Below are positions 1 through 8,598 of a DNA stretch of 64,000 nt, one piece after another (within the stretch, counting starts at the first letter, position 1; the number at the start of each line of letters is the position of its first letter). The DNA comes from Myxococcus qinghaiensis (GTDB taxonomy: Bacteria; Myxococcota; Myxococcia; Myxococcales; Myxococcaceae). Made by a program: the position numbers and the translations under genes. The stretch spans positions 434,001 through 498,000 of the forward strand of contig NZ_JAKCFA010000001.1 of assembly GCF_024198215.1 (NCBI RefSeq), written 5' to 3'. The notes beneath the pieces were generated by a model that ran no database searches, had not been told where the DNA came from, and saw only the letters and a program-made list of their open reading frames with translations.

Positions 1-491
1 TCCAGGTCTCGCGTGCCGTTCGTCAGCGTGCGCAGCTCGATGCGTTCGCTCCGCGCCATTCGGAGCGGTGGCCCACGGTCGAAGGGGCTCGAGTCGTGGA
101 CGTAGTAGTTGTAGTGGATTCTCCACCAGTTATCGACCTGGTTGACGTCGTTGCCCATCGCGTTGAAGGTCATCCGGAAGATGCGGACGACGGACTGTCG
201 CGGACCCACGGAGATGCCCGTCACCACGAAGCGCGTGTAGCGGTCATTCCCCGTGTCTCCCCTGTCCGAGGTCTTCCACTTCGTGAGGAACTGGGTGGGG
301 TCCGTCGTCTCCTCGATGGCGTGTCCTCGAGAGGCGAGCAGCTGCCGGGTGGCGGCCAGCGCTTCTTCCAGGGGCTTCTGGAAGACGTGCTCGAACTTTG
401 GCGTCTCCTGCTCCACGGTGCGGGGGCCATGCGCGCAGCCCACGCAGGTGGCCCAGAACAACCAGCACATCGCCAAGGCACGGAAGCTCAT
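1..491 (-). CDS. Putative lipoprotein, 3' end beyond window
   Basis: An open frame reads on the minus strand from an ATG at 491 to the window edge without a stop, giving about 163 residues. It starts MSFRALAMCWLFWATCVGC: a short hydrophobic signal followed by a lipobox-like T-C-V-G-C, so the mature protein probably begins with a lipidated cysteine at residue 19. The rest is soluble and rich in charged and aromatic residues (NWWRIHYNYY near residue 125). I recognise no family. The frame is supported by codon bias and by the signal peptide; the C-terminus is not visible. Confidence 0.7.
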   Translation of the reverse strand, partial: MSFRALAMCWLFWATCVGCAHGPRTVEQETPKFEHVFQKPLEEALAATRQLLASRGHAIEETTDPTQFLTKWKTSDRGDTGNDRYTRFVVTGISVGPRQSVVRIFRMTFNAMGNDVNQVDNWWRIHYNYYVHDSSPFDRGPPLRMARSERIELRTLTNGTRDL

Positions 492-586
492 GTCGCGGTC
501 CCCTCTGGAAGCGCCTCGTCGTTGTCGAGGCTGCTTCCGGAAACGCGATGTCTCAGGGCCCATATCGAAGCGGGCGGGAGTGCCTT

Positions 587-1459
587 TCAGCGTGCGCGCT
601 GCACGAGCTGGATGAGTGCGCGCGCACCCATGGCCAGGCCCACCAGCATCGCGGCGACCACCGTCTGAGAACCTCCGACCGGGAAGTCGAAGAAGTAGGC
701 GAACATGTAGCCGCCCACGCCGGAGACGATGCCCGCGAGCGTGGCCACGAAGAATGTCCACGGCAGTCGCAAGTCCAGCATCAGCGCGGCGATGGCGGAC
801 AGCGTGGAGAAGGCGAACACCGGCAGGGCACCGAGGGCGCGGGCGCACACGCCCACCATGACGCCGATGGACACCATGAGCACGCCGTCCAACAGCCGGA
901 CGGGCAGCCCCTGCACCAGCGCGCCGATGCGGTCGAAGCTCGCGAAGGTGATGCCCCGGTACCACCACAGGTGGATGACCATGACGAGGATGCTGGCGAT
1001 GGCCACGGTGCGCAGCTGCTCGGGCGTCACCAGCACGGCGGTGCCGAAGAGGATGCCCTGGATGTCGTGGGACTCCTGGGCGATGCGGTCGCCCACCAGC
1101 ACGGCCGCGCCACCGGAGAGGGCATAGGCGAGGCCCAGCAGGCTCTCCCGCGTCAGCCGCAGCCGGGTGGGGTCCATCATCAGCAGCAGCGTCGCCAGCA
1201 GCGCGAGCGCGGTGGCGCCGATGACGGGCTCCACTTCGAAGCCCAGGTGGATGCCCATGTAGAAGGCCAGCGCCACGCCCAGGCCGGCGGACTGGGCCAC
1301 CGCGGCGCTGACGAACACCATGCGCCGCAGCACCACGTAGACGCTCAGGAAGCCGAGCACGCCGCCGGCCAGCAGGGCGCACAGCAGCGGGTCCCGGAAC
1401 AGCTCGAACCCCTCGACGAACTGCTGCCACTGGGATGGTTCAGCGAGCATCGGATCCAC
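587..1459 (-). CDS. Metal ABC transporter permease (ZnuB/MntB family)
   Basis: Integral inner-membrane permease of an ABC-3 family metal importer, about 290 residues, the usual family length. The protein is almost entirely hydrophobic, with roughly eight membrane segments; typical stretches are LLAGGVLGFLSVYVVLRR near the N-terminus and GLAMGARALIQLVQRAR at the C-terminus. I chose the GTG at 1459 because GAGGGA lies 7 bases upstream; an ATG at 1450 is the alternative. It overlaps the end of the ATPase gene (stop at 1440), so the two are translationally coupled. It is the last gene of the operon that starts at 5931. Zinc is inferred as substrate from the binding protein in the same operon; manganese remains possible. 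Confidence 0.88.
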   Translation of the reverse strand: MDPMLAEPSQWQQFVEGFELFRDPLLCALLAGGVLGFLSVYVVLRRMVFVSAAVAQSAGLGVALAFYMGIHLGFEVEPVIGATALALLATLLLMMDPTRLRLTRESLLGLAYALSGGAAVLVGDRIAQESHDIQGILFGTAVLVTPEQLRTVAIASILVMVIHLWWYRGITFASFDRIGALVQGLPVRLLDGVLMVSIGVMVGVCARALGALPVFAFSTLSAIAALMLDLRLPWTFFVATLAGIVSGVGGYMFAYFFDFPVGGSQTVVAAMLVGLAMGARALIQLVQRAR

Positions 1460-2261
1460 GGTGGGGTCCCTCGGGGGCGCGGTGGCAGTACTCGTCGCCG
1501 TACTGACGACGGAAGGCGGGGTGACAGAACACGGTGCGCGCGTCGCCCACGACGAAGGCGGAGGTCTCCCGGTCCACGAAGAGCAGCACGTCCGCGTGCT
1601 CGGCGGCGACCTCCAGGTCGTGGCACACGACGACGACACCCAGCCCTCGTTGGCGCGCGAGCAAGCACAGCCGCTGCATCGTCTCGCGCTCGGCGACGGC
1701 GTCCATGGCGGCGGTGGGCTCGTCGAGCAGCACCATGTCCGCCTCGGTGGCGATGAGCCGGGCCAGGAGCGTGCGCTGCTTCTGGCCTTCGGACAGCTCG
1801 CGGTAGGGCCTGTTCGCGATGGCCTTGGCCCCGGCTGTCTCCAGGGCCGTCTCCACGGCGTCGCGGTCCGCCTTGCGGGCGAACGGCCACAGGAAGCTCC
1901 AGTTGCGCAGCCGGCCCCAGGCGGTCAGCTCTCGTGCCCGCAGCGGCAGCAGCGAGTCGATGCCGGACGTCTGCGGCACATAGGCGCTGCGCATCTCTGG
2001 ATGTCCTCGGGCGATGGTGCCCGACACCGGGTCGATCATCCCGAGCAACGTCTTGAACCAGGTGCTCTTGCCGGAGCCGTTGCGGCCCACGACGGCGACG
2101 AACTGGCCACGGCGGATGACCATGTTGATGGGCGGCAACATGGCCTTGTCGTTGTAGCCGATGACCAGCTCCGTGCAGGTCAGCAGCGGCTCGCCGAAGG
2201 TGAAGGTCGGCGGCACGGAGTGGCTCGCGGCGTCCGGGCTCACGGGTTCATCGGTCTTCAC
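1440..2261 (-). CDS. Metal ABC transporter ATP-binding protein (ZnuC-like)
   Basis: Cytoplasmic ATPase that energises the metal importer. Walker A is GRNGSGKST (about residue 59), the ABC signature is LSEGQKQR (about 157), Walker B is MVLLDEP (about 179), and the switch histidine follows in VVVCHDLE. The 273 residues match the family. The start is GTG at 2261 with GGAGG 6 bases upstream. It overlaps the preceding lipoprotein gene by 14 bases and the permease gene downstream, typical of one polycistronic unit. The roughly 25-residue extension before the ABC domain is longer than in E. coli ZnuC and has no recognised motif. Confidence 0.92.
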   Translation of the reverse strand: MKTDEPVSPDAASHSVPPTFTFGEPLLTCTELVIGYNDKAMLPPINMVIRRGQFVAVVGRNGSGKSTWFKTLLGMIDPVSGTIARGHPEMRSAYVPQTSGIDSLLPLRARELTAWGRLRNWSFLWPFARKADRDAVETALETAGAKAIANRPYRELSEGQKQRTLLARLIATEADMVLLDEPTAAMDAVAERETMQRLCLLARQRGLGVVVVCHDLEVAAEHADVLLFVDRETSAFVVGDARTVFCHPAFRRQYGDEYCHRAPEGPHRGSDAR

Positions 2262-3105
2262 GTCGCACCTCCGCTTGGGGCTTCAACGCCGCGAGCTCCT
2301 CGAACAGGGCCTTGCGCGCCGCCTCGTTGGAGACGGTGCCCAGGTCCAGCACGCCATCCACGCCGGGCGTCAACGCGGCCCAGTCCAGCCCGTCGAACAC
2401 GGTGGGAGGCACCTCCAGTGTCAGCGCCAGCTTCACGCGAGGCTTGTGCTCGCGGTCGGATGGCACATCCACGTCACCCGCCAACGTGAAGAGCGGCGTG
2501 GCCTCCTCGCCCTCCGCGCCGCCCTCGGACACCACCGTCATCCGGAAGGGTGTCTGGGCGAGTCGCGGCGTGGCGCGCGAGTCCCGCACGACGCCCGTCA
2601 GCGTCACCGACGTCACTTCCCAGACGCCTCGGGAGACGGCGGTGCGGGGCAGCTCGCAGTCCGGCTCACACTCCACCGGCGTGGTCTCCGGGGCCAGCAG
2701 GTTCAGCTCGCCATCCACGTGCAGCGCGGCGACGAGCGTGGAGGAGGAGCCTCCGCCACCCAGCTCCGCTTCGATGTCCTCGTAGTCCACGAGCGCGCCG
2801 CCGTCGCTGTGACAGTGGCCGTTGTGGCACAGGCTGTAGCCTGGGGGCGGATTGGCGGGGTCGAACGTCGTCGGCCCTCCGCCGCCCGCGCCACCCACCA
2901 GCTCCACGTGGGAGATGCCCAGCGCGGCCGAGCCCAGGCTCACCTGATAGTCCGACGCGAGGCGCTGGAAGCCATTGCCCGCGTCGCGCGAGGCCACGGG
3001 TACGTAGCTGGCGGTGACGGTGGGCTCCAGCACCGCGAAGCCCTCGCCCGAGTCCAGCGCGCAGCCGGACAGCAGCAAGAAGAGGAGCAGCAGTCGAGTC
3101 CGCAT
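2248..3105 (-). CDS. Lipoprotein in metal-uptake operon, unknown function
   Basis: A 285-residue predicted lipoprotein: MRTRLLLLFLLLSGC is a classic signal with lipobox L-S-G-C, and the acidic residue after the cysteine region does not exclude inner-membrane retention. The mature part is Gly/Thr/Val rich and looks beta-structured; a short segment around HNGHCHSDGG (about residues 92-101) offers clustered His/Cys/Asp ligands that could bind metal. No family recognised. It sits between the binding-protein gene (stop at 3109) and the ATPase gene (overlap of 14 bases), so it belongs to the transport operon. GGAGG lies 7 bases before the ATG. An accessory metal-binding or metallochaperone role is inference only. 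Confidence 0.8.
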   Translation of the reverse strand: MRTRLLLLFLLLSGCALDSGEGFAVLEPTVTASYVPVASRDAGNGFQRLASDYQVSLGSAALGISHVELVGGAGGGGPTTFDPANPPPGYSLCHNGHCHSDGGALVDYEDIEAELGGGGSSSTLVAALHVDGELNLLAPETTPVECEPDCELPRTAVSRGVWEVTSVTLTGVVRDSRATPRLAQTPFRMTVVSEGGAEGEEATPLFTLAGDVDVPSDREHKPRVKLALTLEVPPTVFDGLDWAALTPGVDGVLDLGTVSNEAARKALFEELAALKPQAEVRREDR

Positions 3106-3108
3106 GAC

Positions 3109-4035
3109 TCAGCCTCCCTTCCCGCCGGTGAGCCCCTTCTCCAGGTTGCCCACCAGCTCGTTGATGTGCTGGACGTACGTCTCACCCGCGCGGAAGTCCG
3201 TGCCGCCGTGGAGGATGACGAGCGGCGCGGGAATCATGCCCGCGAGCATCTTCGCCTCGCGGTCGTTGTAGTAGCTCTCGATGAGCACCATGCGCGCCTT
3301 GCGCTGCCGGCCGAGCACGAGGACTCCGGCCACGTGGGACGGATTGGGCGGGATGCCCGGCTTGGGCTCCAGGAACGCGATGGGCTCGAAGCCCAGCCAG
3401 TCCGCGAGATACGCCGTCGTCCGATGGAACGCGATGATGGGCGCGCCGCGCAGCCCGGCCAGCCGCTTCTCCCAGCCGACGCGCGCGGCATCCAGCTCCG
3501 CGGTCAGCTTCGCCGCGTTGGCGCGGTAGGTCGCCGCGTTCTTGGCGTCGAGCTGCGCCAGTCGCTCGGCGATGCCGCGAGCCACCGCCGCGCCCTGGCG
3601 CGGGTCATAGAGGTAGTGGGGGTTGCCGCCGGGGTGCACGTCGCCCTCGCTGCGGTCCACCTTGGTCGCGGGAATCTCCAGCAGGCGAACGAACTGCGAG
3701 GCATTGAGGAAGCCGGGGTTGCCCACCTGGATGCGCGGGTTGCGCGAGCCCGTCTGGAGGTTCGGCAGCCAGCCGATCTCCAAGTCCAGGCCCACGCTGA
3801 TGAGCAGGTCCGCGTTCCTCAGCGCGAGCGCGAGGCTGGGCTTCGCGTCGACGCGGTGCGGGTCCTGGCTTCCCAGCGCCATGGACTGCACCTGGACCAG
3901 GTCTCCGCCCACTGCCTTGGTGATGGCGGCGAGGTCCGGGAGGGTGGTGACGACATTGACGGCCGCTCGCGCGGGGGCGGCGGCGAAGAGACAGAGGGCG
4001 GCGCACAGGGCCGCGACGAAACGAAAGTGGCGCAT
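3109..4035 (-). CDS. Metal ABC transporter substrate-binding protein (ZnuA-like)
   Basis: Periplasmic binding protein of cluster A-I (ZnuA/PsaA family), 308 residues from the ATG at 4035, which has GGGAG 9 bases upstream; a longer frame to 4071 has no better signal. Signal peptide: residues 1-24 ending A-P-A-R-A. Metal ligands can be placed: H60 in SQDPH, H140 in GGNPHYLYDP (with H134 just before) and H204 in IAFHRTTAYL. Three histidines favour zinc; manganese-type members have Glu/Asp at the third site. The long His-rich loop of E. coli ZnuA is missing. The lipoprotein gene starts 3 bases after its stop codon. Confidence 0.9.
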   Translation of the reverse strand: MRHFRFVAALCAALCLFAAAPARAAVNVVTTLPDLAAITKAVGGDLVQVQSMALGSQDPHRVDAKPSLALALRNADLLISVGLDLEIGWLPNLQTGSRNPRIQVGNPGFLNASQFVRLLEIPATKVDRSEGDVHPGGNPHYLYDPRQGAAVARGIAERLAQLDAKNAATYRANAAKLTAELDAARVGWEKRLAGLRGAPIIAFHRTTAYLADWLGFEPIAFLEPKPGIPPNPSHVAGVLVLGRQRKARMVLIESYYNDREAKMLAGMIPAPLVILHGGTDFRAGETYVQHINELVGNLEKGLTGGKGG

Positions 4036-4060
4036 GGGGCAGGGCTCCCGTGAAAAAGGT

Positions 4061-5425
4061 TCAGAACGCATGGGCGCCGTGGGCGCCTGTCACCAGCTCG
4101 AGCGCGAGGAAGACGGAGTAGTCCGCCTCGTCGCGCCAACGTGCCCGGTCTCTGGCGGCCTGCACGCGCAGGCGGGAGAACTCGGTGGGCCAGAAGGTGA
4201 GGTTGGCGGAGAGTCGGTCCCGGTTCTTGGTCCACTCCGGGTCCAGCGGATCCAACGCCACCTGGCCGCCTTCACCCTTCGCCGGCGTGCCAAGCTCGTA
4301 GCGCGCGGCGGCGGCCCAGCGCTGGGAGAAGCGCCACGCGAGCTGGGCGTAGGTGTTGATATCCGTCAGCACGTCGTCGGGCACCTGCCGTCGCCGGTAC
4401 AGGGCCTCCACCTGGAGGGTGACGAGCGTGTTGCTGGCCTCGGTGATGGGCCGGTAGCGCAGGTACACGTCGGTGCCGAAGACATCCGTGCGGTTTCGAT
4501 AGCCGGTGGGATTGGGGCCGGTGGCGGCGGACAGTCCCCACATCAAGGACAGGTCATCCGACAGGGAGAAGAACTGCTTGAGGATGCCCGTGGCCTGGAG
4601 GTCCAGCGGCGAGAGGACGCGGTCGTTCGACGCGCCCAGGAAGCTGCGAGCGGTGGCTTCTCCCGTGGCATCGGTGAGGCTTCCCGTCAGCTCCACATAC
4701 CAGGGCAGCGGCGTCAGCCAGGACAGCTCCACGCCCAGACCTCGGTTGCCCTCCGCGCCGAAGACGCGGCTCATGGCGAAGGGCTGGTCCACGAAGTCCC
4801 ACGCGTGCGGGTGCGTGGCATTCAGGCGGCCGAAGCGCGTGAGGAACTGGCCCGCACGCACCTGGAGGCTGCCGGGGAGGGCCAGCGTGGTGCCGTAGGC
4901 CTCCTCGATTTCGACGCCGAACTGGCTGTAGACGATGTTCGCGTCGAAGCGGAAGTACGGATCCACCACCGAGCCGATGGACAGCTCCAACTGCTGGAGG
5001 TTGAAGCCGTTGCGCGTGGGGTCGTGCGCGCCGCCCTGGAGCGGCTCCTTGGACGTGAACGCCGCGGCGGCGATATCCAGGATGAAGCTCATGTCCAGGA
5101 AGTTGGTGCCGCTCGTCCCGCCGGGAATCGACAGCGGCAGGCCGCCTCCGGGCGTGGAGTCCGGCGCGGAGGATGTACTGGCGGGAACACCCTGCTGGGT
5201 GTTGCCCCCGAAGGCCTTCTCGATTTCGGCCATCTCCTCGGGCGTGAGGCCCGCGGGGACTTCCTCGGGTGTACCTGCGTCGGCGCTGGGCTCTGATGAC
5301 TCGGGGACTCCCGCATCAAGAGGAAGGGGAGGGGTTTCCTGTGCCGAGGCGGACGCCGCGGAGAACAGGGCTGCGATGGACACGGCGATGAAGGCGCCGT
5401 GCAGACGAACGAAGACGGATGACAC
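4061..5425 (-). CDS. Outer-membrane beta-barrel (porin-like) in metal operon
   Basis: About 454 residues from a GTG at 5425 (GAGGAG 8 bases upstream). Signal peptide ends S-A-S-A-Q near residue 29. Residues 30-100 form a Pro/Ser/Gly-rich linker; from about residue 110 on the sequence alternates polar and hydrophobic residues with many aromatic strand ends and closes in a strand-like segment ending in Phe, as expected of an outer-membrane barrel. No TonB box or plug domain was recognised, so a passive or facilitated channel is more likely than a TonB-dependent receptor. Its position directly before the ZnuA-like gene suggests that it admits the metal across the outer membrane. The substrate is inferred from context only. 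Confidence 0.8.
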   Translation of the reverse strand: MSSVFVRLHGAFIAVSIAALFSAASASAQETPPLPLDAGVPESSEPSADAGTPEEVPAGLTPEEMAEIEKAFGGNTQQGVPASTSSAPDSTPGGGLPLSIPGGTSGTNFLDMSFILDIAAAAFTSKEPLQGGAHDPTRNGFNLQQLELSIGSVVDPYFRFDANIVYSQFGVEIEEAYGTTLALPGSLQVRAGQFLTRFGRLNATHPHAWDFVDQPFAMSRVFGAEGNRGLGVELSWLTPLPWYVELTGSLTDATGEATARSFLGASNDRVLSPLDLQATGILKQFFSLSDDLSLMWGLSAATGPNPTGYRNRTDVFGTDVYLRYRPITEASNTLVTLQVEALYRRRQVPDDVLTDINTYAQLAWRFSQRWAAAARYELGTPAKGEGGQVALDPLDPEWTKNRDRLSANLTFWPTEFSRLRVQAARDRARWRDEADYSVFLALELVTGAHGAHAF

Positions 5426-5505
5426 CGGGGATGCTCCTCGAAACCGGGACGCACGCGTGCGCATGCACCCCACTGCGAGACCTGACCACACCTGCTGGAC
5501 GCGAC

Positions 5506-5931
5506 TCAGGCGTGCGCGGGTGGCGAGGACTTGGGAGCGGTGTCGAGGACGGAGAGCGGAGGGGCGACGCGCGGAGGCGCGGTGGACGGACGGCTGACCG
5601 CGAGCCGGGGCAGCGTCCACGACGACGGCGAGGTGAAGAACAGCTCGTCCCGCGTGCTCGACGTCAGCAGCGGGCACGCCTCATGGGTCAGCCGCGTCGA
5701 GTCGGGGTTCGACGAGGGGAGGGCGGAGAGCTGCGCCAGCTTCTCGGGCGCAAGCCTCGCCTGGATGGAGCCGGTGCCCCGGGCCGTCTCCTCGAACGTC
5801 TGGTGCTCGGGACAGAAGCGGTGGGCGTGCGCGTCCCGGACGTGGAGCAGGGCCCCCAGCGGTTGCAACGCCCACAGCGCGACGAGCAGCGTCGCGATGC
5901 CACGGACGAAGATATGTGCGCGCTGGATCAT
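5506..5931 (-). CDS. Small exported protein heading the metal operon
   Basis: A 141-residue protein whose N-terminus (MIQRAHIFVRGIATLLVALW onward) is a signal peptide or anchor, followed by a His/Cys/Glu cluster (AHAHRFCPEHQTFEE, about residues 34-48) that could bind metal. The C-terminal part is Ser/Pro-rich and probably disordered. The ATG at 5931 is preferred over a TTG at 5982 because the latter coincides with the -35 element of the promoter described here. It is the first gene of the six-gene metal-uptake unit. The family is unknown to me; a periplasmic metal-binding role is inference. Confidence 0.65.
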   Translation of the reverse strand: MIQRAHIFVRGIATLLVALWALQPLGALLHVRDAHAHRFCPEHQTFEETARGTGSIQARLAPEKLAQLSALPSSNPDSTRLTHEACPLLTSSTRDELFFTSPSSWTLPRLAVSRPSTAPPRVAPPLSVLDTAPKSSPPAHA

Positions 5932-5948
5932 CGGAAGAGAGGGCCGTT

Positions 5949-5972
5949 CAGGTGCTCTACTGACGGCACCTG
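5949..5972. promoter_or_regulatory. Inverted repeat, candidate operator of the metal operon
   Basis: Perfect inverted repeat CAGGTGC-N10-GCACCTG covering the spacer and -10 of the predicted promoter. A dimeric repressor bound here would block RNA polymerase. The sequence is not the usual proteobacterial Zur box, so the regulator is not named. Confidence 0.4.
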
Positions 5973-5982
5973 GGAGAGTCAA
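5954..5982 (-). promoter_or_regulatory. Predicted promoter of the metal-uptake operon
   Basis: On the minus strand a -35 TTGACT (5982-5977) is followed after 17 bases by TAGAGC (5959-5954). Transcription would start near 5947, about 16 bases before the ATG of the first operon gene. The -35 is strong and the -10 weak, as often seen for regulated promoters. Confidence 0.45.
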
Positions 5983-6070
5983 GGCAGGCTAGCACGGCGG
6001 TGGGACGGACACCTCTGTCACCGCATTCACCGGGATGGTCCTGGGGACATGGGCGGTTGGAGACACCTGT

Positions 6071-6430
6071 ATGGATGAAGGACAGCCGGACGGACGATTC
6101 ATTCCGGTGGCTCGGCTCGCCGCGTTGGACGCACGCGGTCGTGCCGTGGTCCAGGTGGGAGACACCCGGGTGGCGCTTGTCCGGGTGGACGGGCGGCTCC
6201 ATGCCCTGAGCGACACCTGTCCTCACCGAGGCGGCTCGCTGCACGAGGGCGACCTGGACGGGCACCTGCTCCATTGTCCCCTGCATGCCTGGCCCTTCGA
6301 TGTGCGGACGGGGCGCTGCCCCTGGCGCCCCGACGCGAGCGTTCGCATCTACGAGGTCCGCGTGCGAGGTGAGGAGATCCTCGTCGCGGCATCGGATAGC
6401 GTCCCTCCCGCTGAACGCCCGCCCCTGTAG
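6071..6430 (+). CDS. Rieske [2Fe-2S] ferredoxin-like protein
   Basis: A 119-residue stand-alone Rieske domain. The cluster ligands are visible as C50-P-H52 and C69-P-L-H72, separated by 16 residues, within DTCPHRGGSLHEG and LLHCPLHAWPFD. No signal peptide or membrane segment is seen, so it is a soluble electron carrier of the NirD / dioxygenase-ferredoxin kind. The start at 6071 has GGAG 8 bases upstream; an in-frame ATG at 6035 lacks this. It lies 14 bases before folE in the same direction. No partner oxygenase is nearby, so the electron acceptor is unknown. Confidence 0.88.
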   Translation: MDEGQPDGRFIPVARLAALDARGRAVVQVGDTRVALVRVDGRLHALSDTCPHRGGSLHEGDLDGHLLHCPLHAWPFDVRTGRCPWRPDASVRIYEVRVRGEEILVAASDSVPPAERPPL

Positions 6431-6444
6431 GAGTCCTCGCCCCC

Positions 6445-7077
6445 GTGACTTCGTCCAAAGCTCGCACCCGCAACGCCCCCGTCCCGCAGCCCGTCGCCAG
6501 CGCGCCGGACCCCGCCGCCATGGCTCGCGCGGTGGAGGCCTTCCTGCGCGCCGCCGGGCTGCCCTTGGACGATGTGAACCTGGTGGACACCCCGCAGCGC
6601 GTGGCCGACGCCTGGAGCCGTGAGTTCCTGGATGGCTACGCGAAGACACCCGAGGAGGTGCTGGGCAAGACGTTCCCCACGCCGAAGGGCTCGTCGCGCG
6701 AGCTGGTGGTCGTCACCCACCTGCGCTTCGTCTCCATGTGTCCGCACCACCTGCTGCCGGTGACGGGGCTCGCGCATGTCGCGTATGTGCCGGGCAAGCG
6801 GATGGCGGGCTTCGGCCGGCTGTCCTCGCTGGTGGACTGCTTCGCGCGCCGGCTCATCCTCCAGGAGGACCTGGCGCGTGAGGTGGCCCGCGCCCTGGCC
6901 CGCGTGCTGGGCAGTCCCGCCACCGCGTGCATCATCGAAGCGGAGCAGGCGTGCTTGCGCATGCGAGGCGCCAGGCAGCACGAAGCCATCACCCACGCGG
7001 AGGCCTATGAAGGCGAGCTGCGGCGGGACGGTTCGCTCCGCCGTGAGCTGTGGACGCGCCTGGGGACGCGGCGATGA
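6445..7077 (+). CDS. folE: GTP cyclohydrolase I
   Basis: Converts GTP to 7,8-dihydroneopterin triphosphate, the first step of folate and pterin synthesis. The 210 residues match the family. Zinc ligands are in place: C99 and H102 in MCPHHLLP and C170 in ACLRMRGARQH, followed by the conserved Q-H. Residues 1-25 are a Pro/Ala-rich extension. The start is GTG at 6445 with AGGAG 11 bases upstream. The stop overlaps the ATG of the following oxidoreductase (ATGA), so the two are coupled. Confidence 0.95.
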   Translation: MTSSKARTRNAPVPQPVASAPDPAAMARAVEAFLRAAGLPLDDVNLVDTPQRVADAWSREFLDGYAKTPEEVLGKTFPTPKGSSRELVVVTHLRFVSMCPHHLLPVTGLAHVAYVPGKRMAGFGRLSSLVDCFARRLILQEDLAREVARALARVLGSPATACIIEAEQACLRMRGARQHEAITHAEAYEGELRRDGSLRRELWTRLGTRR

Positions 7078-8504
7078 GTGGCCCTTCCGCGCGGACGGAC
7101 CGCGTGGAGCCGGAGCGGGTGGAGCGGGTGTGTGAAGCCCTCGCGAGCATCCTCGTGGAGGGGCAGCTGCGGCGCGACGCGGACACGCTCGCGGCCTATG
7201 GGCGGGACGAGTCCGACAGCGGCGTCTTCCCACCGGATGTCGTGGTGTTTCCGGAGAGCACCGCCCAGGTGTCGGCCATCTTCAAGGCCTGCGTGGCGCA
7301 CGGCGTGCCCTTCACGCCATGTGGCGCGCGCAGCGGGAAGAGCGGGGGCTCGCTGCCCCTGAATGGTGGCGTGGCGGTCAGCCTGGAGCGCATGAACCGC
7401 ATCCACTCCATCTCCGCGGAGGACCTCACGGCGGTGGTGGGACCTGGCGTGGTGACGGGCGACCTGATGAAGGCCGTGGAGGCACAGGGCCTCTTCTATC
7501 CACCGGATCCAAACTCCTGGGAGTTCTGCACGCTGGGCGGCAACGTCGCGGAGAACGCGGGCGGGCCTCGCGCGCTCAAGTACGGCGTCACCCGCGACTA
7601 CGTCATCGGCCTGGAGTGGGTGCTGCCGGACGGAGAAGTCCTGCGGGTCGGCCGCCGGACCATCAAGGGCGTGGCCGGCTATGACCTCGTGGGCCTCTTC
7701 GTGGGCTCCGAAGGGACGCTCGGGGTCGCCACCGAAATCACGCTGCAGCTCATTCCGCTGCCACGAAAAGTGCTGACCGCCCTGGTTGTCTTTCCGTCCG
7801 TGCTGGACGCGGCGCGGGGCGTCTCCGCCGTGCTGGCCGCGGGCATCCTCCCGCGCTGCCTGGAGCTGATCGACGACGTGGCCCTGCGCGCGGTGGATGG
7901 CCGGGGCTTCCAGTTCCCGGAAGGGGCGGGCTCGGCCGTCATCGCCGAGGTCGACGGGTCCAATGAAGAGGGGCTGCTGGAGGAGCTGTCACGGCTCGGC
8001 GACATCTGCGCACAGCAGGGCGCCACGCAGACCCTCGTCGCGAGGGACGAGGGCCAGCGGGAGAAGCTGTGGGCCGTGCGGCGGGTCATCTCTCCGGCCC
8101 TGCGTGCGCTCAAGCCCCACAAGATTTCAGAGGACATCGTCGTCCCCCGTTCGAAAATTCCCGAAATCATCTCGCGCCTGAAAACGATGGGCGCCGAGCT
8201 GGGGCTCACCGTGGCCACCTACGGGCACGCGGGCGACGGAAACCTCCACGCCAACATCCTCTATGAGGGGGCACATCAGCGCGCCCTAGTGGATGAGGCC
8301 CTGCGCCGCATGTTGGTGATGACGGTGGAACTGGGCGGCACGATCACAGGCGAGCATGGTGTGGGCCTCGCGAAGCGGGAATTTCTCGCGCTGGAGCAGA
8401 GCCCCGCGCTGCTCGAGCTGCAGCGGCGGCTCAAAGCCTTCTTTGACCCATCAGGGCTGCTCAATCCCCAGAAAATCTTCCCCGCGCTCAAGCGTTCTAT
8501 GTGA
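7074..8504 (+). CDS. FAD-linked oxidase (GlcD / D-lactate dehydrogenase family)
   Basis: A 476-residue flavoprotein of the VAO/PCMH superfamily. The FAD-binding domain covers about residues 45-220, with P-C-G-A-R-S-G-K-S-G-G-S and NVAENAGGPRALKYGV as FAD-contacting loops. The cap/C-terminal domain follows, with the conserved metal/substrate histidines in YGHAGDGNLH and GEHGVGLAKREFL. This pattern fits glycolate oxidase subunit GlcD or FAD-dependent D-lactate dehydrogenase; substrate choice cannot be made from sequence. No GlcE/GlcF partner or iron-sulfur domain is adjacent, so a single-subunit 2-hydroxyacid dehydrogenase is more likely. The start overlaps the folE stop. Confidence 0.88.
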   Translation: MSGPSARTDRVEPERVERVCEALASILVEGQLRRDADTLAAYGRDESDSGVFPPDVVVFPESTAQVSAIFKACVAHGVPFTPCGARSGKSGGSLPLNGGVAVSLERMNRIHSISAEDLTAVVGPGVVTGDLMKAVEAQGLFYPPDPNSWEFCTLGGNVAENAGGPRALKYGVTRDYVIGLEWVLPDGEVLRVGRRTIKGVAGYDLVGLFVGSEGTLGVATEITLQLIPLPRKVLTALVVFPSVLDAARGVSAVLAAGILPRCLELIDDVALRAVDGRGFQFPEGAGSAVIAEVDGSNEEGLLEELSRLGDICAQQGATQTLVARDEGQREKLWAVRRVISPALRALKPHKISEDIVVPRSKIPEIISRLKTMGAELGLTVATYGHAGDGNLHANILYEGAHQRALVDEALRRMLVMTVELGGTITGEHGVGLAKREFLALEQSPALLELQRRLKAFFDPSGLLNPQKIFPALKRSM

Positions 8505-8598
8505 GCAGCCGTAAGCGTGACCATCGCCGGGGGAGTTCGCGCTCCTCAACCATGCAGGTCAGCGGAAGCGCGAGCCTCTCGTCCGCCACGGGCCGGCG

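Noticed and set aside
5932..6070. Zur-type operator for the metal operon
   Set aside because: No AT-rich Zur-like palindrome is present; only the GC-containing repeat at 5949-5972 was found and is reported without naming a regulator.
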